A stretch of 64,000 nucleotides of DNA from an uncultured Paracoccaceae bacterium (GTDB lineage Bacteria; Pseudomonadota; Alphaproteobacteria; Rhodobacterales; Rhodobacteraceae). Position numbers and translations under genes: made by a program. The notes under the pieces are model-generated. The model worked only from the letters and a program-made list of their open reading frames with translations, was not told the origin of the DNA and did not search any database. Of the stretch, positions 17,239 to 26,988 are shown in pieces. Positions within the stretch are counted from its first letter, which is position 1; each line of letters starts with the position of its first letter. The stretch covers positions 124,001 through 188,000 of the forward strand of contig CANMIX010000001.1 of the NCBI GenBank assembly GCA_947497985.1, written 5' to 3'.

Positions 17239-19461
17239 ATGAGCCTTGCAAATCGGTTGGCAGAAGAACGGCGCGCAAGACTGGCTGCCGAACGCTTGCT
17301 TGAATTGAAGCAGGCGGAATTGACTGCAGCCAACCGCAAGCTTGGGCGTCATGCTTTGGCGCTTACAAAACAGATCGGTGTCAGCCAAGCCGAAGTCAAA
17401 ACCGTCCGCGTAGAGAATGAGAAGGTCAAAAGCGACCTGACCCAGGCACATGAAAAGGTGGTGCAAGCCGAACAACGGCTGTGGCATTCGATCCAGGCCT
17501 TTCAGGATGGGTTTGCTTTCTTTGACAGTGACAGCACTCTGATCGGGGCGAATACGGCCTATCTCAATATTTTTGACGGGCTTGAAGAAGTGGTGCCCGG
17601 CATTTCATACATCCGAATTCTGCAGCTTTTGACGGATGAAGGGCTGATCAACACTGGCGAAGTGCCGATGGATGATTGGCGCAAGATGATGACAGAGCGT
17701 TGGATGTCACCCACGCCCGAACCGGTGATTGTACGTCTGTGGGACGACCGCTATCTGAAGCTGCTTGACCAACGCGGCCACGGCGGCGACATGGTCAGCC
17801 TTGCGCTGGATATCACCACAACCGTTCAATACGAGGAAGAGCTGCGCACCGCGCGTGAACGTGCCGAAGCGGCCAACCGCGCCAAATCCGCCTTCCTGGC
17901 CAATATGAGCCATGAGATTCGAACACCCATGAACGGTGTTGTGGGCATGGCGGAATTGTTGAATGACACCAATCTGACCTCAGAACAGTCGCTTTACGCC
18001 AATACGATCAAGAACTCTGGCGAAGCGTTGTTGGTGATTATCAACGACGTTCTGGATTATTCCAAAATCGAAGCCGACAAGCTGGTTCTGCATCCTGAAC
18101 CCTTCAACCTTGAACAAAGCATGCATGAGGTTGTCACCCTGTTGCAGCCATCTGCGCGCGACAAAGGGTTGTCGATGATGGTCGATTACGACCTGTTCCT
18201 GCCCTCAACCTATGTCAGCGATCCCGGTCGTGTGCGTCAGATTTTGACGAATTTGGTGGGCAATGCGGTCAAATTCACCAAAAGCGGTCACGTTGCACTG
18301 CGGGCGACCGGCGTGCCGACGCAGGACGACAACCATTGCGCCATCCATATAACCATCGAAGACACCGGCATCGGTATTCCCGAAGAAAAACAAGCGCATA
18401 TCTTTGGTGAGTTCAATCAGGTCGAGGATGAGCGCAATCGCAAATTCGAAGGCACCGGCCTGGGTCTTGCAATCACCAAACGCCTGATCGAAATGATGGG
18501 CGGCGAAATCTGGGTTGAAAGCGAAGAAGGCAAAGGGTCCTGCTTTGGCTTCCGCCTGGTGTTGCCAATCAGCGAGCCCAAGACCGTTTCGGTACCGAAA
18601 TTGCCAGAAAGTTTGCGGGTTGTTCTGGTTGTGGATGATCAAGACGCCAGCCGCGAGATCGTGGAAAAGCAACTGTTGCAACTGGGGATGACCATTGAAC
18701 GGGCGACCACCCGTGAAGAAGCGTTGCAAAAAATGGAAAACCGCGTCGATCTGGTGATCTGTGACTGCGATATGGCCCAAACAGATGGCGTCGCTCTCGC
18801 CAAAGAGATCCGCGGCGGCGCAAACGGTGAAGTTCCGATCCTTGCGTTGAGCGCATCGCCAACCATCGTCGGGGATCCGGCTGTCCAGGGACTTGCCAAT
18901 TCCATTCTCACCAAACCGGTACCGCGCCTCGAACTGTTCAAACAGCTCAGCGCGATCGGCAATGGGCAGCAACCACAAGTCCCCACCCCGGCGGCTCCCG
19001 AACAGAACGTCGCCGTGGAGGTCCAACCCGGCGAAGACTTGGCACACGCGGCCGTCTCTGGCGCGCCCAAGATGCGCATTCTCGCCGCTGAGGACAATAA
19101 GACCAACCAACTTGTATTCCGCAAGATGGTCAAAGAGCTGAACATCGACCTGAAATTCGCCAACAATGGTGTTGAAGCGGTCGAAGGCTATCAGGAATTC
19201 AAACCGGATTTGATTTTCATGGATATTTCCATGCCGATCATGGATGGCAAACAGGCCACCAGCGAAATCCGCCGGATTGAATCGACAACCGGAAAACACG
19301 TGCCAATCGTCGCCCTCACCGCCCACGCCATGACTGGCGACAGCGAGGGGATCTTGGCTGCGGGGCTCGATTTCTATCTGACCAAGCCACTGCGCAAGAA
19401 CCTGATCCACGAACGGATCGAGGCCCATTGCCCAGAGGCCGTGCAACCATTGCGCAGTTAA
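17239..19461 (+). CDS. Soluble hybrid sensor histidine kinase with two receiver domains
   Basis: This 740-residue protein has no membrane segment. Order: an N-terminal coiled coil (~1-75, LAEERRARLAAERLLELKQAE), a PAS-like sensor (~80-200, IQAFQDGFAFFDSDSTLIGAN), HisKA with the phospho-accepting H225 ([14 protein letters not shown]), HATPase (~330-440, GTGLGLAITKRLI), a first receiver (~455-575, D509 in CDCDM, with TKP lysine) and a second receiver (~610-730, D662 in FMDISMPIMDG). Both receivers keep their key residues. It may sense an intracellular signal through the PAS. No output regulator is adjacent. Its stop overlaps the convergent yaaA stop by four bases. Confidence 0.93.
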   Translation: MSLANRLAEERRARLAAERLLELKQAELTAANRKLGRHALALTKQIGVSQAEVKTVRVENEKVKSDLTQAHEKVVQAEQRLWHSIQAFQDGFAFFDSDSTLIGANTAYLNIFDGLEEVVPGISYIRILQLLTDEGLINTGEVPMDDWRKMMTERWMSPTPEPVIVRLWDDRYLKLLDQRGHGGDMVSLALDITTTVQYEEELRTARERAEAANRAKSAFLANMSHEIRTPMNGVVGMAELLNDTNLTSEQSLYANTIKNSGEALLVIINDVLDYSKIEADKLVLHPEPFNLEQSMHEVVTLLQPSARDKGLSMMVDYDLFLPSTYVSDPGRVRQILTNLVGNAVKFTKSGHVALRATGVPTQDDNHCAIHITIEDTGIGIPEEKQAHIFGEFNQVEDERNRKFEGTGLGLAITKRLIEMMGGEIWVESEEGKGSCFGFRLVLPISEPKTVSVPKLPESLRVVLVVDDQDASREIVEKQLLQLGMTIERATTREEALQKMENRVDLVICDCDMAQTDGVALAKEIRGGANGEVPILALSASPTIVGDPAVQGLANSILTKPVPRLELFKQLSAIGNGQQPQVPTPAAPEQNVAVEVQPGEDLAHAAVSGAPKMRILAAEDNKTNQLVFRKMVKELNIDLKFANNGVEAVEGYQEFKPDLIFMDISMPIMDGKQATSEIRRIESTTGKHVPIVALTAHAMTGDSEGILAAGLDFYLTKPLRKNLIHERIEAHCPEAVQPLRS

Positions 19462-20228
19462 CCCTCGGCGCGCCGCAAGAAAACAGGTTTGTTCGGCTCT
19501 GAAAGATCAGCGTTGTAGCTATAACCACCCAGATCGAACGTCAGCAGACTTTCGGGATCTGACAGGCGGTTTTGAATGATGTAACGCGCCATCGCACCAC
19601 GGGCACGTTTTGCGTAGAAACTGACGATCTTGGGCGTGCCTGCTTTGTCTTCCATAAAGGTCGGCGTCACCACTCGCAGGTTCAGCGCCTCCGAATCAAC
19701 GGCCCCAAAATATTCCTGGCTGGCGCAATTGATCAACGTGTTACTGCCTGTCTCCGCAGCCTGCATGTTCAAGGCCTCGGAAATACGAGCGCCCCAGAAC
19801 TCATAGAGGTTTTTGCCGTTTGGGTTCTTCAGGCGCGATCCCATCTCCAACCGATAGGGTTGAATACCATCCATCGGGCGCAAAATGCCGTAAAGCCCCG
19901 AGAGAATGCGGAAATGACGCTGGGCCCAATCGATTTCATCCGCCTCAAGCGACGTGGCGTCCAGACCCTGATAGGTGTCCCCCGCAAAGGCAAACATGGC
20001 CGCGCGCAGGTCCGAGCTTTCAGGCACCGGCGCAAAGCTGCGAAACCGATCATAGTTCAATTGAGCAAGGTTTTCGCTGATGTGCATCAGCTTTTGCAGA
20101 TCCGCAACGCTGAGGCCACGTGCCACTTCTGCCAGTTCAATTGCTGCATCTTGCAGGGCTGGTTCGGTGACCTCACCTGCGCGTTCCGACCAGTCCAGCT
20201 TTTTCGCCGGTGATACCACAACCAACAT
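19458..20228 (-). CDS. yaaA: Peroxide stress protein YaaA
   Basis: This 256-residue protein matches the YaaA/DUF328 family from its first residues, MLVVVSPAKKLDW, through LMHISENLAQLNYDRF, YQGLDA and FRILSGLYGILRPMDGIQPYRLEMGSRL, to CASQEYFGAV. In E. coli, YaaA lowers intracellular free iron and protects DNA during peroxide stress. It is cytoplasmic. Length is normal. recQ lies 33 bases upstream on the same strand, so the two may share a transcript. Confidence 0.95.
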   Translation of the reverse strand: MLVVVSPAKKLDWSERAGEVTEPALQDAAIELAEVARGLSVADLQKLMHISENLAQLNYDRFRSFAPVPESSDLRAAMFAFAGDTYQGLDATSLEADEIDWAQRHFRILSGLYGILRPMDGIQPYRLEMGSRLKNPNGKNLYEFWGARISEALNMQAAETGSNTLINCASQEYFGAVDSEALNLRVVTPTFMEDKAGTPKIVSFYAKRARGAMARYIIQNRLSDPESLLTFDLGGYSYNADLSEPNKPVFLRRAEG

Positions 20229-20260
20229 ATCGTCTTGTCCCCTTGATCCTGGATGCAGGT

Positions 20261-22309
20261 CTATCCCGCGCCGCGCAGGACGTCCAGAAACGCCGCAGCG
20301 AAACGTTGCGCGCGGCGCTCCCCCAGCAGCTTTTTCACGCCAAATTCATCATCTGGACGCAGTTGCGCAATCTTGGCCAGCATTGCCGCCGAACAGCTCA
20401 AGGGTTTGTCCAACCCCGTCTCACCCCGGGTCAATTTGGCCTGCACTTCCAGCAATGCGTCATAAACGTCACCACCGCCGGCACTGGCCAATTTGCGCCG
20501 GGCCGGGTGCATCTGTTCCGCCTCGCCCGTAATCACAGTCAGGAATGCATCGCCGTAGCGGTCCAGTTTTTTGGCTCCAACACCGCTGATCCGGGCCATT
20601 TCATCCAAGGATTGCGGACGTTTCTCGGCCATCTCGATCAGGGTGCGATCCGGGAAAATCACATAGGCCGGCACTTTCTGCGCCTCTGCCAACCCACGGC
20701 GCTTGGCCTTTAGGGCGGACATCAACGGTGCATCTTCCTCAGACACCAGTGTTTTCACTGCGGGACGGCGGCTGGCCTTGGCAATGGTGTCACGGCGCAG
20801 ATCAATGCTGTCTTGCCCTTTCAGGATCGGCAGTGCCGCTTCGGTCATGCGCAATGCGCCGTGACGTTCGGGGTCGGGGCGCACCAGATCGTGCCCCATC
20901 ATCTGGCGGAACACAGCCTGCCATTCGCGTTTTTTGTATTCCTGCCCACAGGCAAAGACCGACAGTTGATCGTGGCCCCGATCCCGGATCCGGTCGGTTT
21001 GCTGGCCAGTCAGGATGTCGATCAAATGGCCGCTGCCATAGGTCTCTTCGGTGCGCAGAATAGCCGAAAGCGCCTTGCGCACGGCGATGGTCCCATCAAA
21101 GACCTCCACCGGGGTGTCGCACAGATCACAATGGCCACAGGGCTCTGCTGCCTCGTCGAAATAGGCCAACAGGTTCTGGCGGCGGCATTTCAATGCCTCG
21201 GCCAGTCCAAGCAGCGCATTCAATCGCGCATGATCGGCGGAACGGCGTTCAGGTGGGGCAAGCCCTTCGTCGATTTGCGACCGACGCAGGCGAATGTCGT
21301 CTGATCCATAAAGCGTCAGCGTCTCAGCCGGGGCACCATCCCGCCCCGCGCGGCCGATTTCCTGATAATAGGACTCAATCGATTTGGGCAGGTCCGCATG
21401 GGCCACCCAGCGGATGTCAGGTTTGTCGATCCCCATGCCAAAGGCCACGGTGGCCACAACAATCAACCCGTCTTCACGGGCAAAACGGGTCTCAACGATG
21501 CGGCGATCTTCGGCCTCCATCCCACCGTGGTAATGACAGGCCACGTGACCCGCTTCACGCAAGGCGTGGGCCAGCCCTTCGGTCTTGGCGCGGGTGCCGC
21601 AATAGACGATGCCCGACTGCCCTTTGCGTGCCTCCGCAAAATCAAGGATCTGGCGGCGTGGGTTATCCTTGGCCGCAAAGGCGAGGTGGATATTGGGACG
21701 ATCAAAGCCACGCAAAAAGCTGCGCGGCGCTTCGCCGTCAAACAGCTTTTGGACGATCTCATCGCGGGTTTCCTGATCTGCAGTCGCCGTAAAGGCCGCC
21801 AGCGGCACATCAAGCGCGCGGCGCAGCTCACCTATGCGCAGATAATCCGGGCGGAAATCATGGCCCCATTGGCTGACGCAATGGGCCTCGTCCACGGCAA
21901 TCAGGCTGACCCCGATGCGACGCAACATGCCCATGGCCGATCCCGCCGCCAAGCGTTCCGGCGCCATATACAGAAGTTTCAACTGCCCTTGTTCGATTGC
22001 GTCCCAAACGGCTTCGGTCTCTTCTTCGGTATTGCCCGAGGTCAGAGCGCCCGCAGACACGCCCGCCTCTTGCAAGGCGCGCACCTGGTCGCGCATCAGA
22101 GCAATCAGCGGAGAGATAACAACGGTTATGCCGTCGCGCATCAATGCAGGCAGCTGGAAACACAGAGATTTACCGCCACCGGTTGGCATGATGGCAAGCA
22201 CGTTTTCGCCCTCGGCCACAGCCTCTACAATTTCGCCCTGGCCCGGTCGAAAATCATCGAATCCAAAGATATCCCGCAAAAGCGGAGTAGCGCCTGTTGG
22301 GCCGGACAT
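20261..22309 (-). CDS. recQ: ATP-dependent DNA helicase RecQ
   Basis: This 682-residue 3'-5' helicase acts in recombinational repair. It has Walker A GGGKS (44-48), DEAH (140-143) followed by CVSQWGHDFRPDY, the arginine-finger region GRAGRDGAP, an RQC zinc site (CRRQNLLAYF then CGHCDLC) and a C-terminal HRDC domain (~515-600). The start at 22309 is preceded by AGAGG and gives MSGPTGATPLLRDIFGFDDFRPGQ; an upstream ATG at 22378 adds 23 residues that do not look like RecQ. The yggT-like gene lies 109 bases upstream on the same strand. Confidence 0.95.
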   Translation of the reverse strand: MSGPTGATPLLRDIFGFDDFRPGQGEIVEAVAEGENVLAIMPTGGGKSLCFQLPALMRDGITVVISPLIALMRDQVRALQEAGVSAGALTSGNTEEETEAVWDAIEQGQLKLLYMAPERLAAGSAMGMLRRIGVSLIAVDEAHCVSQWGHDFRPDYLRIGELRRALDVPLAAFTATADQETRDEIVQKLFDGEAPRSFLRGFDRPNIHLAFAAKDNPRRQILDFAEARKGQSGIVYCGTRAKTEGLAHALREAGHVACHYHGGMEAEDRRIVETRFAREDGLIVVATVAFGMGIDKPDIRWVAHADLPKSIESYYQEIGRAGRDGAPAETLTLYGSDDIRLRRSQIDEGLAPPERRSADHARLNALLGLAEALKCRRQNLLAYFDEAAEPCGHCDLCDTPVEVFDGTIAVRKALSAILRTEETYGSGHLIDILTGQQTDRIRDRGHDQLSVFACGQEYKKREWQAVFRQMMGHDLVRPDPERHGALRMTEAALPILKGQDSIDLRRDTIAKASRRPAVKTLVSEEDAPLMSALKAKRRGLAEAQKVPAYVIFPDRTLIEMAEKRPQSLDEMARISGVGAKKLDRYGDAFLTVITGEAEQMHPARRKLASAGGGDVYDALLEVQAKLTRGETGLDKPLSCSAAMLAKIAQLRPDDEFGVKKLLGERRAQRFAAAFLDVLRGAG

Positions 22310-22418
22310 GCGGGCCTCTTGCTCTGTGAGTGCTGCTCGGGTTTGGGGCACAATCTCACAAGGCGAATCGGGCGGCAAGGGGCCGCCGCGATACTGGCCA
22401 AAGTTTTACGCAGAGCCG

Positions 22419-22706
22419 CTAGTAAAAGGCAGATATATTGTTCTGGAGAATAATGCGGCAGGCATAGACGGCGATCAAAACAACCAAAGGCGCCAGATCA
22501 ACCCCGGACAGGTCTGGCATAAAACGCCGCACTCGTCCGTAGATCGGCTCCAGAATGCGGTTCAGCATGTACCAGATTTGACCAACAAGCTGTTGGTTAA
22601 GGTTCAAGACCTGGAAGTTGATCAACCAGCTCATGATCACATGGGCGATGATGAAGAACCAGACGATATCCAGGACCAGCATCAGGATTTGAAACAACGA
22701 CTGCAT
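22419..22706 (-). CDS. YggT family membrane protein
   Basis: This 95-residue inner-membrane protein has two hydrophobic helices (~5-25 and ~67-90). Between them is the YggT signature: an NLNQQLVGQIWYMLNRILEP segment and a YGRVRRFMP-type motif. The family has been linked to osmotic stress and to cell division or envelope organisation, but its role is not settled. GGGAAAAG precedes the ATG at 22706; an upstream ATG at 22841 would add 45 residues unlike the family. Confidence 0.9.
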   Translation of the reverse strand: MQSLFQILMLVLDIVWFFIIAHVIMSWLINFQVLNLNQQLVGQIWYMLNRILEPIYGRVRRFMPDLSGVDLAPLVVLIAVYACRIILQNNISAFY

Positions 22707-22934
22707 GTCTTTTCCCTTTGTTGCAACGCGGTAATAGGTAGGCACGTCTGGCGGGATGCGCAAGGCCTGCGCAAGCTCGCGGTTGATGAGCGGTAAACTC
22801 ATGGCATCACAGGCACAGGTTTCTGTCGGGGCATGCCGCATCCACGCTTCTTAGCCGCAGGGAATTGGCGACAGGGTTGCAAGCGGACTAGGCGGACCTC
22901 ATAACTGGCTCAAAGCCAACCAAGGGGCGGTGTT

Positions 22935-24299
22935 ATGGGTGAGATTTCCGCGCGCAAGCGCATTTGGGGTTGGTGGTTTTTTGACTGGGCCAGCCAGCCT
23001 TATCACACGCTGTTGGTCACCTTTGTCTTTAGCCCGTTTTTTGCCGCCGTTGCCGCAGATCATTTCGTAAACTTAGGTGCAGAAGGTGAAGCCGCCAAGG
23101 CGCAGGCTCAAACCTTGTGGTCGGTCTGTATGACAATAACCGGGCTGACGGTCGGGCTGTCTGCGCCTTTTGTGGGCGCTATGGCGGATGGGTCGGGACG
23201 CAAGCTGCCGTGGATCTTCGCATTCTCAGTATTGTATGTGATGGGCGCGACGGGGCTGTGGTTTATGGACCCTGCTGGCAGCAATCTCTACCTCATGTTG
23301 TTGAGCTTTGGGATCGGGTTCATTGGCGCGGAATTCGCGTCTGTTTTTGTCAATGCTCAGCTGCCGACATTGGGGACAAGATCTGACGTTGGCGCGATAT
23401 CAGGATCTGGTTTTGCCTTTGGGTATTTGGGTGGGGTGATATCGCTTTTCGTCATGCTGCTGCTGTTTGTGGAACAAGCAAATGGAAAGACGCTGATTGG
23501 CCTGGATCCCCTTTTTGGGCTGGATGCAGCCGCCCGCGAAGGAACCCGTGCGGTAGGTCCGGTGGTCGCGATTTGGTTTGCAATCTTTATGCTGCCTTAT
23601 GCCTTGTGGGTGCGTGACAAAGCTCAAGACGGGCCCCGTGTCGGCCCCCGTGACGCCGTGGGCAAGGTTGTTCGCTCGCTGCAAGCGTTGCGCCACCGCA
23701 AAAGTCTGGCGGCGTTTTTAGGTGGGTCGATGCTGTACCGGGACGGGTTGAACGGGCTTTATGCTTTTGGTGGTGTCTATGCGCGGCTGGTTCTGGAGTG
23801 GGAGATCACGCAGATCGGTATTTTCGGTATCGTCGCGGCAATTTCCGCCGCCGCCTTTAGTTGGGTTGGCGGGTTTGCGGATCGCCGTTTTGGGCCGAAA
23901 CCGGTGATTACTCTGGCGATTTTGGTTCTTATGGCGGTTTGCACTGTGGTGGTTGGCATGTCCCGCGACCAGATCTTTGGCGTGGCCCTTGCCGAGGGAT
24001 CACCCCTGCCTGACACCGTGTTTTTCATCTGTGGAATGTTGATTGGTGGGTTCGGTGGCATCCTGCAATCCGCCAGTCGCACCCTGATGGTCCGTCACAC
24101 GGCACTGGAAAACGCAACTGAGAGCTTTGGCTTGTATGGGTTGTCAGGGCGCGCCACTGCATTTCTGGCACCGCTTTTGATCGGCATTGCCACAGCAATC
24201 AGCGAAAGCGCGCGATTGGGGATCACGCCAGTAATTGCACTCTTTGTCTTGGGGCTTCTTCTGCTACGGTGGGTCCGAGCAGAAGGAGATCAGGTTTGA
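22935..24299 (+). CDS. MFS transporter, UMF1 (Atg22-like) family
   Basis: This 454-residue protein has about 12 membrane helices. The start RIWGWWFFDWASQPYHTLLVTFVFSPFFAA is the hallmark of the UMF1 family (WWxxDWAxxxYxxxxxTFVF). The loop FVGAMADGSGRKLPWI is the MFS cytoplasmic motif. Yeast Atg22 exports amino acids from the vacuole; bacterial substrates are unknown. Its stop overlaps the TTG start of the murein endopeptidase gene, so the two are translationally coupled. This makes export or uptake of cell-wall peptides or amino acids an attractive guess, by context only. Confidence 0.92.
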   Translation: MGEISARKRIWGWWFFDWASQPYHTLLVTFVFSPFFAAVAADHFVNLGAEGEAAKAQAQTLWSVCMTITGLTVGLSAPFVGAMADGSGRKLPWIFAFSVLYVMGATGLWFMDPAGSNLYLMLLSFGIGFIGAEFASVFVNAQLPTLGTRSDVGAISGSGFAFGYLGGVISLFVMLLLFVEQANGKTLIGLDPLFGLDAAAREGTRAVGPVVAIWFAIFMLPYALWVRDKAQDGPRVGPRDAVGKVVRSLQALRHRKSLAAFLGGSMLYRDGLNGLYAFGGVYARLVLEWEITQIGIFGIVAAISAAAFSWVGGFADRRFGPKPVITLAILVLMAVCTVVVGMSRDQIFGVALAEGSPLPDTVFFICGMLIGGFGGILQSASRTLMVRHTALENATESFGLYGLSGRATAFLAPLLIGIATAISESARLGITPVIALFVLGLLLLRWVRAEGDQV

Positions 24300-25165
24300 A
24301 AACACTACTTGCCTCTTTAATCATTTTCGTCGGTTTGATCAGTCCTGCACTGGCGCAGACGCCTGCCAAACAGCTGTTTGGTGCCCAGGCAGACGGATCT
24401 GCACAACGACCGGACCCGTTGGGGTCCTATGCCAAAGGCTGTGTTGCCGGCGCGGTCGAGCTTCCTGAAACCGGACCAACCTGGCAAGCGATGCGCCTGT
24501 CGCGCAACCGCAATTGGGGTCATCCCGAGGCGGTGGATTTTGTCCAGGATCTGAGCCGGTTTGCCGCACGTCAACAGGGGTGGGATGGGTTATACATCGG
24601 CGACATCAGCCAGCCGCGTGGAGGGCCGATGCTGTCGGGTCACCGCAGCCATCAAATTGGTTTGGATATCGACATCTGGATGCGCCCGGCGGATCGGTTG
24701 AACCTGTCGCGCAACGCGCGCGAAAACATTTCTTCGATTTCGATGCGCCGTTCCAATGGGGCATTTGTGAACAGCAGCTGGAGCCGTCAGCACCATGAAA
24801 TTCTGCGCGCTGCCGCCAAGGACAAACGGGTGGCGCGGATTTTTGTGTTTCCCGGAGCCAAAGTCCAAATGTGCAAGGATGCCAAAGGGGACCGTCGCTG
24901 GCTGCGAAAAATCAGACCTTGGTGGGGGCATCACTACCACTTCCATGTCCGACTGGCCTGCCCGCGCGGCGCGCGTGGCTGTGTGGATCAAGCCGCCCCA
25001 CCAGCGGGCGATGGCTGCGCGGACGCCCAACGTTGGGTCAATGACATTCTGAATCCCCCCCCACCCAAACCAGTTGACCCCAACGCTCCAAAGCCTAAAC
25101 CAAGGCGCGACTACACTCTTTCGGATCTTCCCCAACAATGCGCCGCCGTTTTGCAATCAAACTGA
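24296..25165 (+). CDS. mepA: Penicillin-insensitive murein endopeptidase MepA
   Basis: This 289-residue periplasmic zinc peptidase cleaves D-Ala-meso-DAP cross-links. I chose the TTG at 24296 because AGGAGAT lies five bases upstream and it gives a clean signal peptide (MKTLLASLIIFVGLISPALA). An ATG at 24269 would add nine charged residues. Zinc ligands are visible in SGHRSHQIGLDIDIW (H119/D126 likely) and WWGHHYHFHVRL. The pattern CPRGARGCVDQ with several cysteines is normal for the family. It overlaps the MFS gene upstream and the esterase-like gene downstream. Confidence 0.93.
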   Translation: MKTLLASLIIFVGLISPALAQTPAKQLFGAQADGSAQRPDPLGSYAKGCVAGAVELPETGPTWQAMRLSRNRNWGHPEAVDFVQDLSRFAARQQGWDGLYIGDISQPRGGPMLSGHRSHQIGLDIDIWMRPADRLNLSRNARENISSISMRRSNGAFVNSSWSRQHHEILRAAAKDKRVARIFVFPGAKVQMCKDAKGDRRWLRKIRPWWGHHYHFHVRLACPRGARGCVDQAAPPAGDGCADAQRWVNDILNPPPPKPVDPNAPKPKPRRDYTLSDLPQQCAAVLQSN

Positions 25166-26049
25166 TTATTCCCGTGCTGCTGGGTGCCAGCCTTGCGGTT
25201 GCAGCTTATGCAGCAGGGCGATCTGGAACCGGCATAGGCCCAGCGCGTTTCCTCAGCAGTTATGAATTAACCGCCAAGCCGGACTGGTTTGGCGGCTTTT
25301 CAGCGCTTGTCTTGGATAAAACTGGGGGACGTGTCGTGGTGCTGACGGATCGATCCCATCTGGTCGCAGGGCATGTCACACGCAGCGCAGGCAAAATCGA
25401 CCGCGTGACCTTTGACACGCATGTCCATCTGCGCAACGCCGATGGACAGACCATGCGCCAAGATCGAGACTCGGTCGACAGTGAGGGGCTTGCAATTGGC
25501 AAAGACGGCGCGCTGTTTATCTCGTTTGAAGGCAAAGCGCGCGTATCGCGATACGCAAAAGCTGACGCTCAGGCCGAAGATCTGCCACGGATCAGCGCCT
25601 TTGCCACACTGAAAAAGAACAAAGCGTTGGAAGCTTTGGCCATCGATCCGCTCGGTCGACTGTATACTTTGCCGGAAAACAGCGCCGGCGATACCTTTCC
25701 GGTCTGGCGCTGGGATGGAGCGCGCTGGCAGACTCCGTTTCATGTGCAAAAACGAAATGGATACTTACCAGTCGGGCTGGACATTGGGCCAGATGGCCGG
25801 TTTTACCTGCTGGAGCGTAAATTCGCATTGATCGGGTTTCGCAGCCGTCTGAGGCGCTGGGATATTGACGGTGACGCATTGCAGTCTGAGACCGTTTTGC
25901 TGACCACGACGCTGCGCACCCATGACAATCTGGAAGGGTTGTCGGTCTGGCGCAGCACAGAAGGCGATTTGCGCGCAACGATGGTGTCGGATAACAATTT
26001 CATGCCGTTTCAACGCAGCGAATTGGTCGAATACCAATTGCCAGAGTGA
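25138..26049 (+). CDS. Exported esterase-like activity of phytase family protein
   Basis: This 303-residue protein has an N-terminal hydrophobic signal (IIPVLLGASLAVAAYAAG), followed by a beta-propeller-like body: FGGFSALVLDKTGGRVVVLTDRS, VDSEGLAIGKDGALFISFEG, NKALEALAIDPLGRLYTLPEN and VGLDIGPDGRFYLLERKF. These blade repeats match PF13449, named for a phytase-like fold with esterase activity in some members. The substrate is unknown. Its first 28 bases overlap mepA, so the three-gene MFS-mepA-esterase set is probably one transcript. Confidence 0.85.
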   Translation: MRRRFAIKLIIPVLLGASLAVAAYAAGRSGTGIGPARFLSSYELTAKPDWFGGFSALVLDKTGGRVVVLTDRSHLVAGHVTRSAGKIDRVTFDTHVHLRNADGQTMRQDRDSVDSEGLAIGKDGALFISFEGKARVSRYAKADAQAEDLPRISAFATLKKNKALEALAIDPLGRLYTLPENSAGDTFPVWRWDGARWQTPFHVQKRNGYLPVGLDIGPDGRFYLLERKFALIGFRSRLRRWDIDGDALQSETVLLTTTLRTHDNLEGLSVWRSTEGDLRATMVSDNNFMPFQRSELVEYQLPE

Positions 26050-26162
26050 CACCGGCGCCCCGCGTACGGTGAGTTGATTTTACCCTACGGCTTCGGTACA
26101 GGCACGGATCGGCCATCATCCTCGATCAAGTTGCCGCAACCTTGTTAAAACGGACCCTGTTC

Positions 26163-26792
26163 ATGTCTCGCACGTATCTGCCCGGTATCGCCGCCATGGC
26201 TGCCATTGTTGTCGCCTCTAATATTCTGGTTCAATTCCTGTTTGGGAATTGGCTTACATGGGGGGCATTCACCTATCCGCTGGCCTTTCTGGTGACAGAC
26301 GTGATGAACCGTGTGTACGGAGTCGCAGCCGCCCGCAAAGTGGTGCTGGCAGGGTTTGTGACCGGTGTGATTTGTTCCTTGATCGGCAGTCAGATCATGC
26401 TGGAATTTGGTCCAGCTGTGCCATTGCGCATCGCGGTTGCCTCGGGCATGGCGTTTTTGATCGCACAACTGACAGACGTGGCCGTGTTCAATCGGTTCAA
26501 AGCCGGTGTCTGGTGGCGCGCGCCGCTGGTTTCGACCCTCGTTGGCTCGGCCCTGGATACCGTGATCTTCTTTTCCATCGCCTTCTCGGCTTCCGTCACC
26601 TTGTTTGGTGCCGGTGCGGACGCTGCAATCAACTGGTCCTGGGAAGCCGTTCCGTTCATGGGCGGCGGGGCGCTTTTGCCGCTTTGGTTCTCGCTTGCCT
26701 TTGCCGATTGGTGCGTAAAGCTGACGCTCGCGCTGGTCGCACTTGTTCCTTTCCGCATCATCGTGGGGCGGATTACGGCACGTTCCACATGA
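26163..26792 (+). CDS. yhhQ: Queuosine precursor transporter (YhhQ family)
   Basis: This ~209-residue inner-membrane protein has about six helices and the family signature AFTYPLAFLVTDVMNRVYG, with ARKVVLAGFVTGVICSLIG after it. E. coli YhhQ imports the queuosine precursors preQ0 and preQ1. The ATG at 26163 gives MSRTYLPGIAAMAAIVVASN; a TTG 21 bases upstream is possible. I looked for a preQ1 riboswitch in the 113 bases upstream and found no recognisable one. Confidence 0.9.
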   Translation: MSRTYLPGIAAMAAIVVASNILVQFLFGNWLTWGAFTYPLAFLVTDVMNRVYGVAAARKVVLAGFVTGVICSLIGSQIMLEFGPAVPLRIAVASGMAFLIAQLTDVAVFNRFKAGVWWRAPLVSTLVGSALDTVIFFSIAFSASVTLFGAGADAAINWSWEAVPFMGGGALLPLWFSLAFADWCVKLTLALVALVPFRIIVGRITARST

Positions 26793-26863
26793 TTTTGTTT
26801 TGACATCTATCCATTCTGTGGCACGCTGAAGCTACGCGTAACATTCAGAAAGGAGGTGCTCTA

Positions 26864-26920
26864 GTGTCTATTGGGAACTTGGAGATCGGTGTCGGAACAG
26901 TTTGGGAGGCACAAAGCTAA
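26864..26920 (+). CDS. Putative 18-residue leader/micro-protein
   Basis: GTG at 26864 follows AAAGGAGG with seven bases of spacing, a near-perfect Shine-Dalgarno and stronger than most in this window. The product would be MSIGNLEIGVGTVWEAQS, ending at TAA 26918-26920. It has one tryptophan and no run of a single amino acid, so it does not look like an amino-acid attenuator. The stop lies inside a hairpin. It may be a regulatory uORF or a small protein; translation is not proven. Confidence 0.4.
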   Translation: MSIGNLEIGVGTVWEAQS

Positions 26921-26988
26921 GGCAGTCCTTAGTGGAGTAAAATTCTAAATTGGTGACCGCCTAACCGGCGCACCTCCGAATACTCAAG

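Noticed and set aside
26050-26162. preQ1 riboswitch before the queuosine-precursor transporter
   Set aside because: None of the class I or II preQ1 signature sequences are visible in the 113 bases.
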